Shown: piece after piece, positions 1 through 12,510 of the stretch | How positions within the stretch are numbered: the stretch's first letter is position 1 | How the letters are laid out: each line of letters opens with the position of its first letter | From: CAVTBX01 sp963733135 | Lineage (GTDB): Bacteria > Actinomycetota > Thermoleophilia > Gaiellales > Gaiellaceae | Assembly (NCBI GenBank): GCA_963733135.1 | Contig: CAVTBX010000007.1 | Coordinates: forward strand, 310,001 to 374,000 | Length of the DNA stretch: 64,000 nucleotides | Direction of reading: 5' to 3' | Translations under genes and position numbers: made by a program | Notes under the pieces: generated by a model | What the model was told of the DNA's origin: nothing | What the model saw: the letters and a program-made list of their open reading frames with translations, nothing else | Database searches by the model: none

Positions 1-1985
1 ACGACCGCGAGGAGCGCGATGAGGCTCGTGTCGATCGCCCTGTCGCCCTCTTCCACGGCGCCGCCGGGCGCCGCCGTACCCGCGCGCGAGCCGCGGGCGG
101 CCGCCGCCTGATCCTCGCGGTCGGTGCGCGGGTCGGTACCACCAAGGCCGTTCGGGGTCAGGCCGGCGGCCCCGATCCGAGCGAGCACGTCCGCGAGGCC
201 CCCCGTCTTCTCGCTGAGCGATGTGCCGGCCGTGAACGCGAACGAGTAGGGCGCGTCGAGCGTGCCGCGGCCCGGGGTCGGATCGAAGGGAAGCCAGCCC
301 CAGCCCGGGAAATACACCTCGACCCAGGTGTGTGCGTTTCGGTCTACGACTGTCCAGGCGCGGTCTTCGGTGTCGTAGCTCCCGCTCGTGAAGCCGGCCG
401 CGATTCTCGCTGGGACTCCGAGCAGCCGCAGCATGAGGGTCATCGCGCCGGCGAAGTGTTGGCAGTAGCCCCGGCGCGCTGCCGGCACGTCGCTGTCGTT
501 CGCGGGATCCACGAACGCGATGAGCGGTGAGACGCCGACGGGCGCCGAGCCCGGTTGCTGGTCGTATACGAAGCCGCCTGCCGTCGGGCTCCGGAACCAC
601 GTCTCGAGGAGAAGCGCAGCTGCGTACGGCGAGTCGGCTGGCTCCGTCAGGCGCACCGCGAGCTCGTAGAGCTCCAGGTGGTCGGCGAGGAACGAGTCGC
701 GCGTTTGACCGAAGACCGCCTGCATGTACGCGTCTCGGGACACGTCCCCGAAGACGGGCACCTCGACGCCTTGGAGCGGCTCCCGGTAGAGAGCCGGAAG
801 CTCCTCCGGATAGTCCGTGCCGACCCGCTCGAGCTGCGCGGGCGTGGGCCGCGGCGCGTAGCTCGACACCGAGTACTTCTGATCCTGGCGGAGGTTCCCG
901 TTCAGGAAGATGGTGCCGCTCGGACCCCGCTGGAAGTCGAGCGACGTGCCGGGCTCCCAGCGAACAGGCTGCGAGGCGCCGATCAGGTGATTGTCGCGGA
1001 GCGCCTCGACGGTCACCTCCTGCGTCACCCAGTTTTCGGAGTCGCTCGCGGCCTCAGGGAGAAGGGGATCGTCTCCGCCGACGTCGATCGTCTCGGCGGC
1101 CGGCTCCTCCTCACCGAGCGACTGGGTCTCGAGCCAGTTCGACCCGTTGTACTCGTCGAGCGTCGTCGCACGCCAGTAGAGCTGGCGGCGCGGGCCATCC
1201 GTCTGGATCTTCAGGACGGTCGTGCGCTTCTCGGGGAAGGTGATGCCGTCGTAGCGCGAGCTCCACACGTATCCGACGCTGACCGGCTCCTCCCCCGGGT
1301 CGTAGAGATCCCACGACTCCCACCCGAGAAACGCGCTCTTGGCGACGGCCTGCGAGGTCGATGCTCCGACGGCGGCGAGCACGAGGACCGCTCCAGCCAC
1401 GACCGCGGGCACGAGCGAGCGCCAGCTGCGGATCTCGACGCGCGCGAGCAGCAGGTAGAGGAGCATCGCGCCGAGCGTCAGTGCGCCCACGAGGAGCGGG
1501 CTGTCGCCGGGGACGAGCGTCGCAGCCCAGCCGAGCCCGACGAGCAGCACGAGCGCCGAGGCAAGCGTGCGACCGAGAGCCGCGAACACTCCGACAGCCG
1601 CGGCAAAACCGAAGATCGCGAGGAGCACGAGCCCCTCCATCGACGGGTAGTCGACCGGGTCGAACGGGAGCGTCGCCTCGTAGAAGCTCTGGAGACCGTC
1701 TCTGATCGCCCCGAGGACTGGTCCGAAGAAGTCGTGCTCGCTCCCCAGTCGAGCCTCGAGCGGCGAGACATCGAACGCGATGCCCGCCGCGCCCACCAGG
1801 GCAATCGCAGTCGCGGCAGCGACAACGAGACGGCGTGCGCCGAGCGCGATGGCGAGAATCGGCGCGAGCCCGAGCACCAAGACCGCGAGAACATCGGGTA
1901 CCGGCGCTCCGCCGAGCTCGAGTCGCGACCAGGCAAGCGTCAGGAGTGTGCCCGCGACCGTGTAGGCGAGGAGCGGCCGCACCAT
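1..1985 (-). CDS. TgpA-type membrane transglutaminase (C-terminus cut by window edge)
   Basis: The reading frame starts at ATG 1985 and is still open at the left edge, giving 661 codons. The N-terminal part is a run of hydrophobic segments typical of TgpA/DUF3488 membrane proteins. It is followed by a linker and a transglutaminase-like papain-fold domain whose catalytic triad is visible: Cys508 in G-Y-C-Q-H, His552 in A-H-T-W-V-E, and Asp568 in F-D-P-T. It begins 14 nt after the DUF58 gene, which follows a MoxR ATPase gene. This is the classic MoxR-DUF58-transglutaminase arrangement, thought to act at the cell envelope. The true substrate is unknown. Confidence 0.9.
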   Translation of the reverse strand, partial: MVRPLLAYTVAGTLLTLAWSRLELGGAPVPDVLAVLVLGLAPILAIALGARRLVVAAATAIALVGAAGIAFDVSPLEARLGSEHDFFGPVLGAIRDGLQSFYEATLPFDPVDYPSMEGLVLLAIFGFAAAVGVFAALGRTLASALVLLVGLGWAATLVPGDSPLLVGALTLGAMLLYLLLARVEIRSWRSLVPAVVAGAVLVLAAVGASTSQAVAKSAFLGWESWDLYDPGEEPVSVGYVWSSRYDGITFPEKRTTVLKIQTDGPRRQLYWRATTLDEYNGSNWLETQSLGEEEPAAETIDVGGDDPLLPEAASDSENWVTQEVTVEALRDNHLIGASQPVRWEPGTSLDFQRGPSGTIFLNGNLRQDQKYSVSSYAPRPTPAQLERVGTDYPEELPALYREPLQGVEVPVFGDVSRDAYMQAVFGQTRDSFLADHLELYELAVRLTEPADSPYAAALLLETWFRSPTAGGFVYDQQPGSAPVGVSPLIAFVDPANDSDVPAARRGYCQHFAGAMTLMLRLLGVPARIAAGFTSGSYDTEDRAWTVVDRNAHTWVEVYFPGWGWLPFDPTPGRGTLDAPYSFAFTAGTSLSEKTGGLADVLARIGAAGLTPNGLGGTDPRTDREDQAAAARGSRAGTAAPGGAVEEGDRAIDTSLIALLAV

Positions 1986-1998
1986 CCTGCGCCAAGCT

Positions 1999-3222
1999 CT
2001 AGACAACGGCGGCCTCCGGCCTGCTGCCGGCGAGCTTCTCGGCGAGGTCGTCACCGCGGCGCAGGATGGCAACCGGGATTCCGGCCCGGTCGAGCCGCAG
2101 GAGCTGCGCGGTGACATCGCGGTCCGGGGCGATCGGGCCGTCCACGAAGCTGCGCGGGTCCACGTAGACGACCGTGGCCGGGTGGTGTGCGAACGCGCGC
2201 TGGGCGAGCCGCTCGACGAGCTTCGGAGCGACGACCGAGGTGACGATCGTGAGCTCGATCGCCCGTGAGGCCGGCCCAGCTTCGTCGGTGAGCAGGTGTG
2301 CCGCTGGGATATGACCGTCCGGTTCGACGGACGCGAGCACCTCGAGCGCGAGATGCCAGTCGCCTTCGAAGGAATGAATGCGCTGGTAGACGGGCGTGCG
2401 GGCATTCACGACGAGCGAGGAGCGCCGTCCACGCTTGGCATGGGCCCTCAGGATCGAGCCTGCGGCGCGGACCGCGAGCTCGAACGTCGAGTCGGGCGGC
2501 GAGCCGACGACGATGCTCCCATCGGCGTCGAGCAGAACCGCCGTCTCGTCACGCGGCGCGTCCTCGAGCTCCTTCACCATCAGGTGTCCGCGGCGCGCCG
2601 TCTGCGGCCAGTGCACCCGGCGCAGCGATTCGCCCATGGTGTGCTCGCGCACCGAGTGGAGCTCGAATCCGGTCGGGCGCCGGAGGAGAAGCCTGCGGCC
2701 GCCCGGGATGCGATGGCCCGTGTCCGAGAAGAGCTGGCTCACGTCGGCGAGCCGCGGGTAGACGAGCAGCGACTCGCGCCTCGGCAGCTCGACGGTGACG
2801 CGCTCGAGCCCGAACGGATCCTCGATGACGACGTGCGCGGACTCGATCGGATACCTGCCCCGTGGGACGGCGCGCAACGTGTAGCCGCCGCGCAGGCGGC
2901 CGCTACGCCGTTCGAGCACCGTTGCGCGCTCGCCGAGCCGCGCGATCTGCTCCACGAGGAGGAGCGACGTCGCAGGGAGCCTCCCGTCGACCTGGAGCTC
3001 GACCGAGACCGGGACGTCGTCGCCGTCCACGTGCTCGCCGCGGCCGATCCGCCTCCGCAGTCCCATGGGCCGGCGGACGACCCGCACCCAGATCGCGGCA
3101 GCTGCGACGGCGAGCACGAGCCCAACCGCGACCGGGTAGAGGGCCTCCGATCCGAACGCCCATGCGGCGATGTACGTCAACCCGCCGGCTGCGAGCACCC
3201 ACCGTCCGCGATCCGTGAGCAT
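1999..3222 (-). CDS. DUF58 domain protein
   Basis: A 407-residue protein with two N-terminal hydrophobic segments (about residues 9-25 and 29-47) and a C-terminal DUF58 region. Its signature is the R-R-V-H-W-x-x-T-A-R stretch at about 201-210, followed by L-M-V-K-E-L-E. DUF58 proteins have a vWA-like fold and are the usual partners of MoxR ATPases. The frame is open well upstream, but ATG 3222, 17 nt after the moxR stop, fits the domain and the operon. The molecular role of the family is not well defined; a chaperone or assembly role with MoxR is inferred. Confidence 0.9.
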   Translation of the reverse strand: MLTDRGRWVLAAGGLTYIAAWAFGSEALYPVAVGLVLAVAAAAIWVRVVRRPMGLRRRIGRGEHVDGDDVPVSVELQVDGRLPATSLLLVEQIARLGERATVLERRSGRLRGGYTLRAVPRGRYPIESAHVVIEDPFGLERVTVELPRRESLLVYPRLADVSQLFSDTGHRIPGGRRLLLRRPTGFELHSVREHTMGESLRRVHWPQTARRGHLMVKELEDAPRDETAVLLDADGSIVVGSPPDSTFELAVRAAGSILRAHAKRGRRSSLVVNARTPVYQRIHSFEGDWHLALEVLASVEPDGHIPAAHLLTDEAGPASRAIELTIVTSVVAPKLVERLAQRAFAHHPATVVYVDPRSFVDGPIAPDRDVTAQLLRLDRAGIPVAILRRGDDLAEKLAGSRPEAAVV

Positions 3223-3239
3223 CCCGACCCTCGTCGGCT

Positions 3240-4214
3240 CTAGACCGGGACAGGCGTTCGGTCGACGACGTCCCGCACGAGCTCCGGCGTGTCGAGGCCG
3301 GCCGAGCGGGCCTCGGGGGCCGCGATCAGCCTGTGCGAGAGGACAGACGGCGCCACCTCCTTGATGTCCTCCGGGAGGACGTACTCGCGGCCGTTCACGA
3401 GCGCCCGCGCCTTCGCCACGCGCAGGAGGTTGATGCCCGCCCTCGGGCTCGCGCCGAGATGAAGTCGGGTGTCGGTGCGGGTCTGGCGGAGCAGCGTGAC
3501 GATGTACCGGCCGATGCTCTCCTCCACGAAGACACGCTTGGCGTCTTCGATGGCGTTTAGGACTTCCTCGGCGGTGGCGACGGGGCGCAGCGACTCGAGC
3601 GGCTCCCGCGTCGTCTGCTCGTCGAGCATCCGCGCCTCGGCCGCGAGAGGCGGATAGCCGATCGCGATCCGCATCGTGAAGCGGTCGAGCTGCGCCTCGG
3701 GGAGCGGGTACGTGCCCTCGTACTCGATCGGGTTCTGCGTCGCCATGACGAGGAACGGCGGGGCGAGCTCGTAGGTCACGCCGTCGACCGTGACCTGGTT
3801 CTCCTGCATGCACTCGAGGAGAGCGGCCTGCGTCTTCGGCGACGTACGGTTGATCTCGTCCACGAGGAGGACGTTGGTGAAGACCGGCCCGGGCCGGAAC
3901 TCGAACTCGTTGGAGCGCTGGTCGTAGACGTTCACGCCCGTCACGTCCGACGGGAGCAGGTCGGGCGTGAACTGGATGCGCGCGAACGACAGGTCGACGG
4001 AACGTGCGATGGCCTTCGCGAGCGTCGTCTTCCCGACGCCCGGCAGGTCCTCGATGATGAGGTGCCCCTCGCTGAAGAGGCACAGCACGGCGAGGTCGAG
4101 CGTCTCGTCGGGCGCGTGCATGACGCGGCGGAGGTTCTCGGTCACCCGCCGGTGGAGCTCGGCGGCCCGCGATGCCTCCACTCGCTCCCCGACACCGGCC
4201 AGCTGCTCGTCCAT
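3240..4214 (-). CDS. MoxR-family AAA+ ATPase
   Basis: A 324-residue AAA_3 ATPase. Visible motifs are Walker A G-V-G-K-T-T at residues 59-64, Walker B L-L-V-D-E at 116-120, and sensor 1 A-T-Q-N-P at 158-162. MoxR proteins are chaperone-like ATPases that work with vWA/DUF58 partners, matching the two genes downstream. Its ATG shares one base with the coaBC stop (TGATG), so it is probably translationally coupled to coaBC. Confidence 0.95.
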   Translation of the reverse strand: MDEQLAGVGERVEASRAAELHRRVTENLRRVMHAPDETLDLAVLCLFSEGHLIIEDLPGVGKTTLAKAIARSVDLSFARIQFTPDLLPSDVTGVNVYDQRSNEFEFRPGPVFTNVLLVDEINRTSPKTQAALLECMQENQVTVDGVTYELAPPFLVMATQNPIEYEGTYPLPEAQLDRFTMRIAIGYPPLAAEARMLDEQTTREPLESLRPVATAEEVLNAIEDAKRVFVEESIGRYIVTLLRQTRTDTRLHLGASPRAGINLLRVAKARALVNGREYVLPEDIKEVAPSVLSHRLIAAPEARSAGLDTPELVRDVVDRTPVPV

Positions 4215-5389
4215 CAGGCTCCCTTCAGGAGGTGTGCAACCTCGTCGAGCACGGCCGCCGCCACCTCCGCTTTCGATCGCTTGTCCACTGTCCGTTCGCC
4301 CCGGTCCGACAGGAGGACGATCTCGTTGTCCTCCGAGTCGAAGCCGATGTCCGAGCGGGATACGTCGTTAAAGACGAAAAAGTTCCCCCCTTTGCTGGCG
4401 AGCTTTTCGCGGGCGCGCGCGAGGCCACGCTCGCCCTCGTCGGCCGCGAAGCCTACGAGCACCTGCCCGTTCCGCCGCCTGGCTGCCAGCGCGGCCAGAA
4501 CGTCCTCGGTCGGCTCGAGCTCGATCGCCCATGGCTCCTTGGACTTCGCCCGCTTACCGGCGATCGGTTTTCCCGGCCGGTAGTCGGCCACGGCGGCCGC
4601 CATCAGCACCGCGTCCATTCCCTCCGCACGGGACAGAGTCTCGCGCGCGAGCTCGGCGGCCGTGGGCGCGTTCACCACCTCGACGCCGGGCGGCGGCGGG
4701 ACGGCCGTATTGGCCAGGACGAGCGTGACGTCCGCGCCGCGTCGCCGTGCTTCGACTGCCAGCGCGACCCCCATCCGGCCTGAGCTCCTGTTCCCGACGT
4801 AGCGCACGGAGTCGATGGGCTCGCGCGTTCCGCCGGCGGTCACGAGGATGTGCCTCCCGGCGAGGTCGCGGTTCAGCGCTCCGCCGGATCCGCGCGCAAG
4901 CCCGAGGATGCGCTCGATGATCGCCTCCGGCTCGGCCATCCTGCCGACGCCGGTCTCTCCCTCGGCGAGCTCGCCCGCCTCGGGCCCGACGAGCTCGACA
5001 CCGCGCTCGCGGAGAAGCTCCACGTTCGCCTGCGTCGCCGGGTGCTCCCACATTCTGGTGTTCATCGCGGGCGCGACGAGGAACGGCCCTCGGTAGGCGA
5101 GAGCCGTCTGCGTGAGGACGTTGTCCGCGAGACCGTGCGCGAGCTTTGCGAGCGTGTTGGCCGAGAGCGGTGCGATCGCAAGCACGTCGGCAGCCACAAG
5201 ATGAGGGTAGAGCTCGCGAGGCGCCTCGGTACGGGCGAGCGCCTCGAACGTATGGACACCGACGAAGCGCTCGGTCTCGGGGGTCGGGATCGGGACGACA
5301 TCGTGACCGTCCTGCACGAGGAGGCGAATGACCTCGCAGGCCTTATAGGCCGCAATGCTCCCGGTGATCCCGACCAGTACTTTGCTCAT
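4214..5389 (-). CDS. coaBC: Bifunctional phosphopantothenoylcysteine decarboxylase / phosphopantothenate-cysteine ligase
   Basis: A 391-residue two-domain enzyme of coenzyme A synthesis. CoaC (about 1-175) shows G-S-I-A-A-Y-K near the start, the presumed catalytic His63 and the P-A-M-N-T-R-M-W clamp at 107-114. CoaB (about 180-391) shows G-G-T-R-E-P-I-D and N-R-S-S-G-x-M-G at 200-207. At the position of the E. coli clamp cysteine the sequence reads G-E-T-G-V-G-R-M without Cys, which I recall for actinobacterial CoaBC too. It lies 218 nt after rpoZ, a gap in which I see no convincing gene, though a 66-codon open frame ends at the coaBC start. Confidence 0.95.
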   Translation of the reverse strand: MSKVLVGITGSIAAYKACEVIRLLVQDGHDVVPIPTPETERFVGVHTFEALARTEAPRELYPHLVAADVLAIAPLSANTLAKLAHGLADNVLTQTALAYRGPFLVAPAMNTRMWEHPATQANVELLRERGVELVGPEAGELAEGETGVGRMAEPEAIIERILGLARGSGGALNRDLAGRHILVTAGGTREPIDSVRYVGNRSSGRMGVALAVEARRRGADVTLVLANTAVPPPPGVEVVNAPTAAELARETLSRAEGMDAVLMAAAVADYRPGKPIAGKRAKSKEPWAIELEPTEDVLAALAARRRNGQVLVGFAADEGERGLARAREKLASKGGNFFVFNDVSRSDIGFDSEDNEIVLLSDRGERTVDKRSKAEVAAAVLDEVAHLLKGA

Positions 5390-5607
5390 CGGCCGTCGCC
5401 AGACCTCCTCGGCGCGAGCCCCGACGGCCCGAGCCGGCCTCTAAGGATCTGTTTCAGAATGATGCTTCGTCGCAGGGCTGCGCTGGGCGGTTCGAGGGAA
5501 GGACACAGCGTCGCGTTCATATCCGGAGGATATGGGCGCGACCGAGGACGCGGCTTCGGGCCGTCCAGCACGGCCCGGCGGCTCAAGGCGTCGTTTTGAA
5601 ACGCGTT

Positions 5608-5835
5608 CTACGCGTACTCGTAGGTGATCTTGCCCTCGGAGATCTCCTCGAGGGCCATCGTGAGGTAGTTCTTCGAGCGCGATTCGACGAGCGGCGGCGG
5701 AAAGTCGTCGAACGTCCCCTCACCGAGCTGGTGGTGGTAGTTGTTGATCTGCCGCGCACGCTTGGCCGCGATGATCACGAGTGCGTAGCGGGAGTCGACC
5801 TCCCCGAGCAGATCGTCGATGCGTGGGTAGATCAT
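5608..5835 (-). CDS. rpoZ: RNA polymerase omega subunit
   Basis: A 75-residue protein matching the short actinobacterial omega subunit, with R-Y-A-L-V-I-I-A-A-K-R-A-R-Q-I-N near the N-terminus and L-T-M-A-L-E-E-I-x-x-G-K-I at the C-terminus. Omega stabilises RNA polymerase assembly. Its ATG overlaps the gmk stop as ATGA, and the gmk-rpoZ-coaBC order is standard for Actinobacteria. Confidence 0.95.
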   Translation of the reverse strand: MIYPRIDDLLGEVDSRYALVIIAAKRARQINNYHHQLGEGTFDDFPPPLVESRSKNYLTMALEEISEGKITYEYA

Positions 5836-6419
5836 GTGCGGGACATCCTAGCGACGCGCTGCAACTCTCCGCGGACAACGCCCACAAGCTCCTCCGAGGC
5901 GCGTTCGAGGTCGTCGTTCAGGACGACGCCGTGGAACTCGGCTGCTTCCTCTTTCTGCTCCCGCGCCATCGCGAGCCGCTCCTCGATCTCGCCCATGCTT
6001 TCCGTCGCGCGGGCGTGCAGCCGCCGTTCGAGAGCCGGGAGTGGTGCGTCGACGAAGATCGTGAAGCTGCCCGGGACCTCGTCCCGCACGGTCTTCGCGC
6101 CCTCGAGCTCGAGCTCGAGCACCGGGATTCGCCCCTCCTCCGCGATGCGGTCGATCTCCGAGCGGAGCGTTCCGGAGCGCTGTCCCCAGGGGAACGTCAC
6201 GTACTCGAGGAACGCCCCGTCGGCGAGGCGGCGGTCGAACTCGGAGTCCGAGACGAACCAGTAGTCGCGGCCGTCGGTCTCGCCTGGACGCCGCTCACGC
6301 GTCGTCGCAGAGACTGCGACCTCGAGCTCGGGAACGTGGCGCAGGAGGCGCGCGATGAGCGTCCCCTTGCCGGCGCCCGAAGGCCCGGTGACGACGAAGA
6401 CGTTCGCCGGAACGCTCAG
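5832..6419 (-). CDS. gmk: Guanylate kinase, probable CTG start
   Basis: Phosphorylates GMP to GDP using ATP. The frame contains the P-loop G-P-S-G-A-G-K-G at residues 12-19, the GMP-binding S-A-T-T-R-E-R-R-P-G-E and D-Y-W-F-V. No ATG, GTG or TTG lies between the P-loop and an in-frame stop upstream; the first ATG (6200) would delete the P-loop. The only plausible start is CTG 6419, which overlaps the mihF stop as CTGA and gives 195 residues, the normal family length. Confidence 0.9.
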   Translation of the reverse strand: MSVPANVFVVTGPSGAGKGTLIARLLRHVPELEVAVSATTRERRPGETDGRDYWFVSDSEFDRRLADGAFLEYVTFPWGQRSGTLRSEIDRIAEEGRIPVLELELEGAKTVRDEVPGSFTIFVDAPLPALERRLHARATESMGEIEERLAMAREQKEEAAEFHGVVLNDDLERASEELVGVVRGELQRVARMSRT

Positions 6420-6745
6420 CGGTGCAGGAGGCCGACCAGCTCAGACCGCTGCCGGTCGGACAGTCCGCCGACGGTCTTCGACTGGCTGATCCGGCACTGG
6501 TTGAGGAACCGGGCGGCCTTCACCCGGCCGAACTTGGGCACCGCCATCAGGATGTCGATCACCTTCGCGGTCTCGACATACTCGGGCGGGTCGCGCAGCA
6601 CGGACTCGATCACCACGGTTCCGGCTTTCAGATCCTTCTTCAGCTGTGCGCGCCGGACGCGGATCTCATTGGCCCGCCGCAGGGCCTCCATCCGCTGATC
6701 GAGAGATCGGAGAGGCGCCTGCACCTGCGTCCTCGATGCCTGCAT
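6416..6745 (-). CDS. mihF: Actinobacterial integration host factor
   Basis: A small basic nucleoid-associated DNA-binding protein of the mIHF family. It has the typical R-R-A-Q-L-K-K-D-L-K-x-G stretch, and V-P-K-F-G-R-V-K-A-A-R-F-L-N helix-turn region. I chose ATG 6745 (109 residues) rather than TTG 6781 because it gives the usual length and because a promoter lies between the two codons. First gene of the mihF-gmk-rpoZ-coaBC-moxR operon. Confidence 0.9.
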   Translation of the reverse strand: MQASRTQVQAPLRSLDQRMEALRRANEIRVRRAQLKKDLKAGTVVIESVLRDPPEYVETAKVIDILMAVPKFGRVKAARFLNQCRISQSKTVGGLSDRQRSELVGLLHR

Positions 6746-6753
6746 GGCGCGGC

Positions 6754-6781
6754 ATTCTAGCAGCGCCCCCGCCGGGTTCAA
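6754..6781 (-). promoter_or_regulatory. mihF promoter, probably leaderless
   Basis: On the minus strand TTGAAC (6781-6776) is followed by a 16-nt spacer and TAGAAT (6759-6754), a good housekeeping-sigma promoter. Only 8 nt separate the -10 box from the mihF ATG, so transcription should begin at or next to the start codon. Confidence 0.75.
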
Positions 6782-6784
6782 GTT

Positions 6785-7696
6785 TCATGAATAAGTTGGA
6801 TTTGCAGGAAGTTTTGTCTCATCTGGCAACATGGCCTCCTCACGGACGTGCGCGAGGCCGCGCGCGTGGGCCGACTCGGAGAGCCCGAAGGAGGCGAGCT
6901 CACCCTCGAGCTCAGCCCGGATTCGAGCCGGAGCGAACGGGTCAGCGAAGAGCTCAGTCCCGATCGCGACGGCCGACGCCCCGGCCGCCAGGAGCTCGAG
7001 CGCGTGCCGGCCCGTTGCGACCCCGCCGAGCCCCACGATCGGCACCGCCGTGGCCCGGAAGCAGGCGTGGACGGCGGCGAGCGCGACCGTACGGAGGGCG
7101 GGGCCGGACAGACCGCCGGAGCAGGTCGACAGCACCGGGCGAAGTGTGGCGGGCTCGAGCGCGAGCCCTCGCAGGGTGTTCACGAGGGTCAGCCCCGTGG
7201 CTCCGGCCTCTGCGGCCCCGACCGCGGCTGACGCAATGTCGGGCAGGCTCGGGGAGAGCTTGGCGTAGATCGGCTTACTCGTCGCGGAGCGTGCGGCTGC
7301 GACGATCTCGGCCGCGGCCGCGTCGGGTGCCGCCACGTTCGGGCACGAGACGTTGAGCTCGAGGACGTCTACGGGCGTGTCGTCGAGGCGGGCGCACATC
7401 TCCGCGTAGTCGTTGGCGGCGAAGCCGCCCACGGAGACCCAGAGCGGGACGCCGAGGTCGAGGAGCCGCGGCAGGGTCTCGACCAGGAAGGCGTCGATCC
7501 CGGGGTTGGCGAGCCCGATCGAGTTCAGCATCCCGCCTTCGACCTCGGCGATCCGAACGGGGTCGTTGCCCTCGCGGGGCTCCGGCGTGACGGTCTTCGT
7601 CACGAAGGCGTCGAGCTGCCGCGCGACGTCAGGCGCAGCGAGCGCATCGAGGCAGCCGGAGCCGTTCAGGATCACGCCGCTGTCCGTTCGGGCCAC
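6785..7696 (-). CDS. pyrD: Dihydroorotate dehydrogenase, class 1B catalytic subunit
   Basis: Oxidises dihydroorotate to orotate in pyrimidine synthesis, passing electrons to the PyrK subunit. Visible are the N-terminal L-N-G-S-G-C, the V-T-K-T-V-T-x-E-P-R-E-G-N region, the catalytic cysteine in L-N-V-S-C-P-N, and the FMN phosphate-binding G-G-L-S-G-P-A and G-L-G-G-V. GTG 7696 gives 303 residues, the normal length, and overlaps the pyrK end by 25 nt. Last gene of the pyr operon. Confidence 0.92.
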   Translation of the reverse strand: MARTDSGVILNGSGCLDALAAPDVARQLDAFVTKTVTPEPREGNDPVRIAEVEGGMLNSIGLANPGIDAFLVETLPRLLDLGVPLWVSVGGFAANDYAEMCARLDDTPVDVLELNVSCPNVAAPDAAAAEIVAAARSATSKPIYAKLSPSLPDIASAAVGAAEAGATGLTLVNTLRGLALEPATLRPVLSTCSGGLSGPALRTVALAAVHACFRATAVPIVGLGGVATGRHALELLAAGASAVAIGTELFADPFAPARIRAELEGELASFGLSESAHARGLAHVREEAMLPDETKLPANPTYS

Positions 7697-8354
7697 GGCC
7701 GGGGGACTGTCCCCACGACATGGCCGGAGAGGACGGGGCCTTCGACGCAGAGGCGCTTCAGCCGGCCGTCGATCTCGACCACACAGCCGTAGCAGGCGCC
7801 GAAGCCGCACGCCATCGGGGCTTCCCAGGCGAGCTGAGCCGCCGGCGCCAGCGCCGCGATCGCGTGGAGCATCGGCTCGGGACCGCACGCGAGGACATCG
7901 AAGCCGGACGGGATCGCCTCGGTGGCGAACCGGGGCTCGACGACGACCTCCGCCGGGCAGGAGCACGGCTGCCTCCGCATGCCACGCGCTTCGGAAGCCC
8001 AGAACAGCCGGCGCACCCTGGAGCTGCTCGGCGAGGTAGGGAAGCGGAGCGATCCCAACGCCTCCGCCGACCAGGAGCGGCCTCGCGACGTCCAGCCGAA
8101 AGCCGCGGCCGAGCGGGCCCAGGACGTCGACAGATGAGCCCTCCTCGGCCTCGCCCAGCGTCCTCGTTCCCGGCCCGACGACGTCGACGAGGAACGCGAG
8201 CTCGCCAGGCGGCGCCTGGCAGAGGCTCATGGGCCGCGGCAGCACGTGTCCGAGCGGGCGGAGCATGAAGAACTGACCGGGAACGCCGGGCTCGAGCCCG
8301 CCGCGCCGGAGCCGGACGAGCCGATAGGGGCCGACCGCCTCGACCCCGACGACC

Positions 8355-8374
<20 letters not shown>
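7672..8374 (-). CDS. pyrK: Dihydroorotate dehydrogenase electron-transfer subunit, with apparent +1 frameshift
   Basis: Binds FAD and a [2Fe-2S] cluster and links PyrD to NAD. The N-terminal flavin-binding part (from TTG 8374, with R-P-M-S-L and G-G-G-V-G-I-A-P-L) is in one frame. The C-terminal part (A-C-G-P-E-P-M-L and the cluster cysteines in A-C-G-F-G-A-C-Y-G-C and L-C-V-E-G-P) is in the next frame. The switch falls near 7955-7957, in a CCC run, and removing one base restores a normal protein of about 233 residues. This is either a sequence error or a recent disruption; with intact neighbours I favour error. Confidence 0.85.
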
Positions 8375-11418
<3,044 letters not shown>

Positions 11419-11435
<17 letters not shown>

Positions 11436-12462
11436 GCCGCACCTCCCGCACCCAGTCCTCGATCAGCCCGCGCGCGTCGTGCGGCCCCGGGCTCGCCTCG
11501 GGATGGAACTGGACGCTCCGCGCCCGCTCGGCCGGCAGATCGACGCCCTCCACGGTGCCGTCGTAGAGCGAGACGTGCGAGACGGCTTCCGCCCTTCCGC
11601 GGACGGCGAACCCGTGATTCTGGGACGTGACGAGCACGCGGCCCGTTCCGAGCTCGAGCACCGGATGGTTGGCGCCGCGGTGGCCGAAGGGGAGCTTGAA
11701 GGTCTCGAGGCCTGCGGCGCCTGCGAGGAGCTGGTGGCCGAGACAGATGCCGAGGATCGGCACGAGACCGAGGAGCGCCCGGACGTTTTCGGTTTCCGTG
11801 GGAAGCGCCGCCGGGTCGCCGGGGCCGTTCGAGAGGAGGACGCCGTCCGGCCGCTCGGCGAGGACGTCCGCGGCGGTCGCCGTGTGCGGCAGGACGCGCA
11901 CCGAGGCGCCGGCCGCGACGAGCCGGCGGACGATGGAGCGCTTGCACCCGTAGTCGAGAAGGGCGATGCGCGTCAGCCCGTTCCCGACCGTGTAGGGCTC
12001 GCGCGTCGAGACCGCGGCTGCGAGCGCCCGGCCGGCCATCGCAGGCTCCGCGACCAGCGCGCCGTGCACCGAGTCCGAGCAGGCGTCGCCGGAGACGAGC
12101 GCCGCCCGCATAGAGCCCCGCTCGCGGAGGCGCAGGACGAGCGAGCGCGTGTCGACCTCGTCGAGCGCGACGACCCCCTCGCTCGCCAGCCACTCGCACC
12201 ACTCCCGCCCGCCGGCCCGGCGCATCACGACTCCACGCGCGTGCGGCCGCTCCGACTCGAGCCTCGCCTCTGCGACGCCGTAGTTGCCTACCATCGCGGT
12301 CGTGAACGCGACGAGCTGCCCGGCATAGCTCGGATCGGTCACCACCTCCTGGTAGCCGGACATCGAGGTCGTGAAGACGGCCTCGCCGAACGCGACGCCG
12401 TCGGCTCCGACCGACCGGCCGGGGAAGACCGACCCGTCCTCGAGGAGCAGGAAGTCCCTCAT
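11419..12462 (-). CDS. carA: Carbamoyl-phosphate synthase small subunit (glutaminase)
   Basis: A 347-residue class I amidotransferase that releases ammonia from glutamine for CarB. Catalytic residues are visible: Cys240 in G-I-C-L-G-H-Q, and His319 and Glu321 in F-H-P-E-A-S-P-G. The N-terminal CPSase domain carries G-E-A-V-F-T-T-S-M-S-G-Y-Q-E. A G-rich stretch (GAGAGG) directly before ATG 12462 may be its ribosome-binding site. It is the only gene of the operon not overlapping its upstream neighbour; the 82-nt gap to pyrC holds a strong hairpin. Confidence 0.96.
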
Positions 12463-12510
12463 CCTCTCGCTCCACCATTAGGCCGTTTACTTGCGCCGGC
12501 GACCCCTACC

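Noticed and set aside
555..2114. Long plus-strand open frames (519 and 238 codons) over the transglutaminase region
   Set aside because: They are antisense shadows of the minus-strand transglutaminase/DUF58 genes, with Arg/Glu-rich composition and no family match.
5386..5586. 66-codon frame between rpoZ and coaBC
   Set aside because: Basic, Pro-rich composition, no motif and no clear ribosome-binding site; treated as intergenic.
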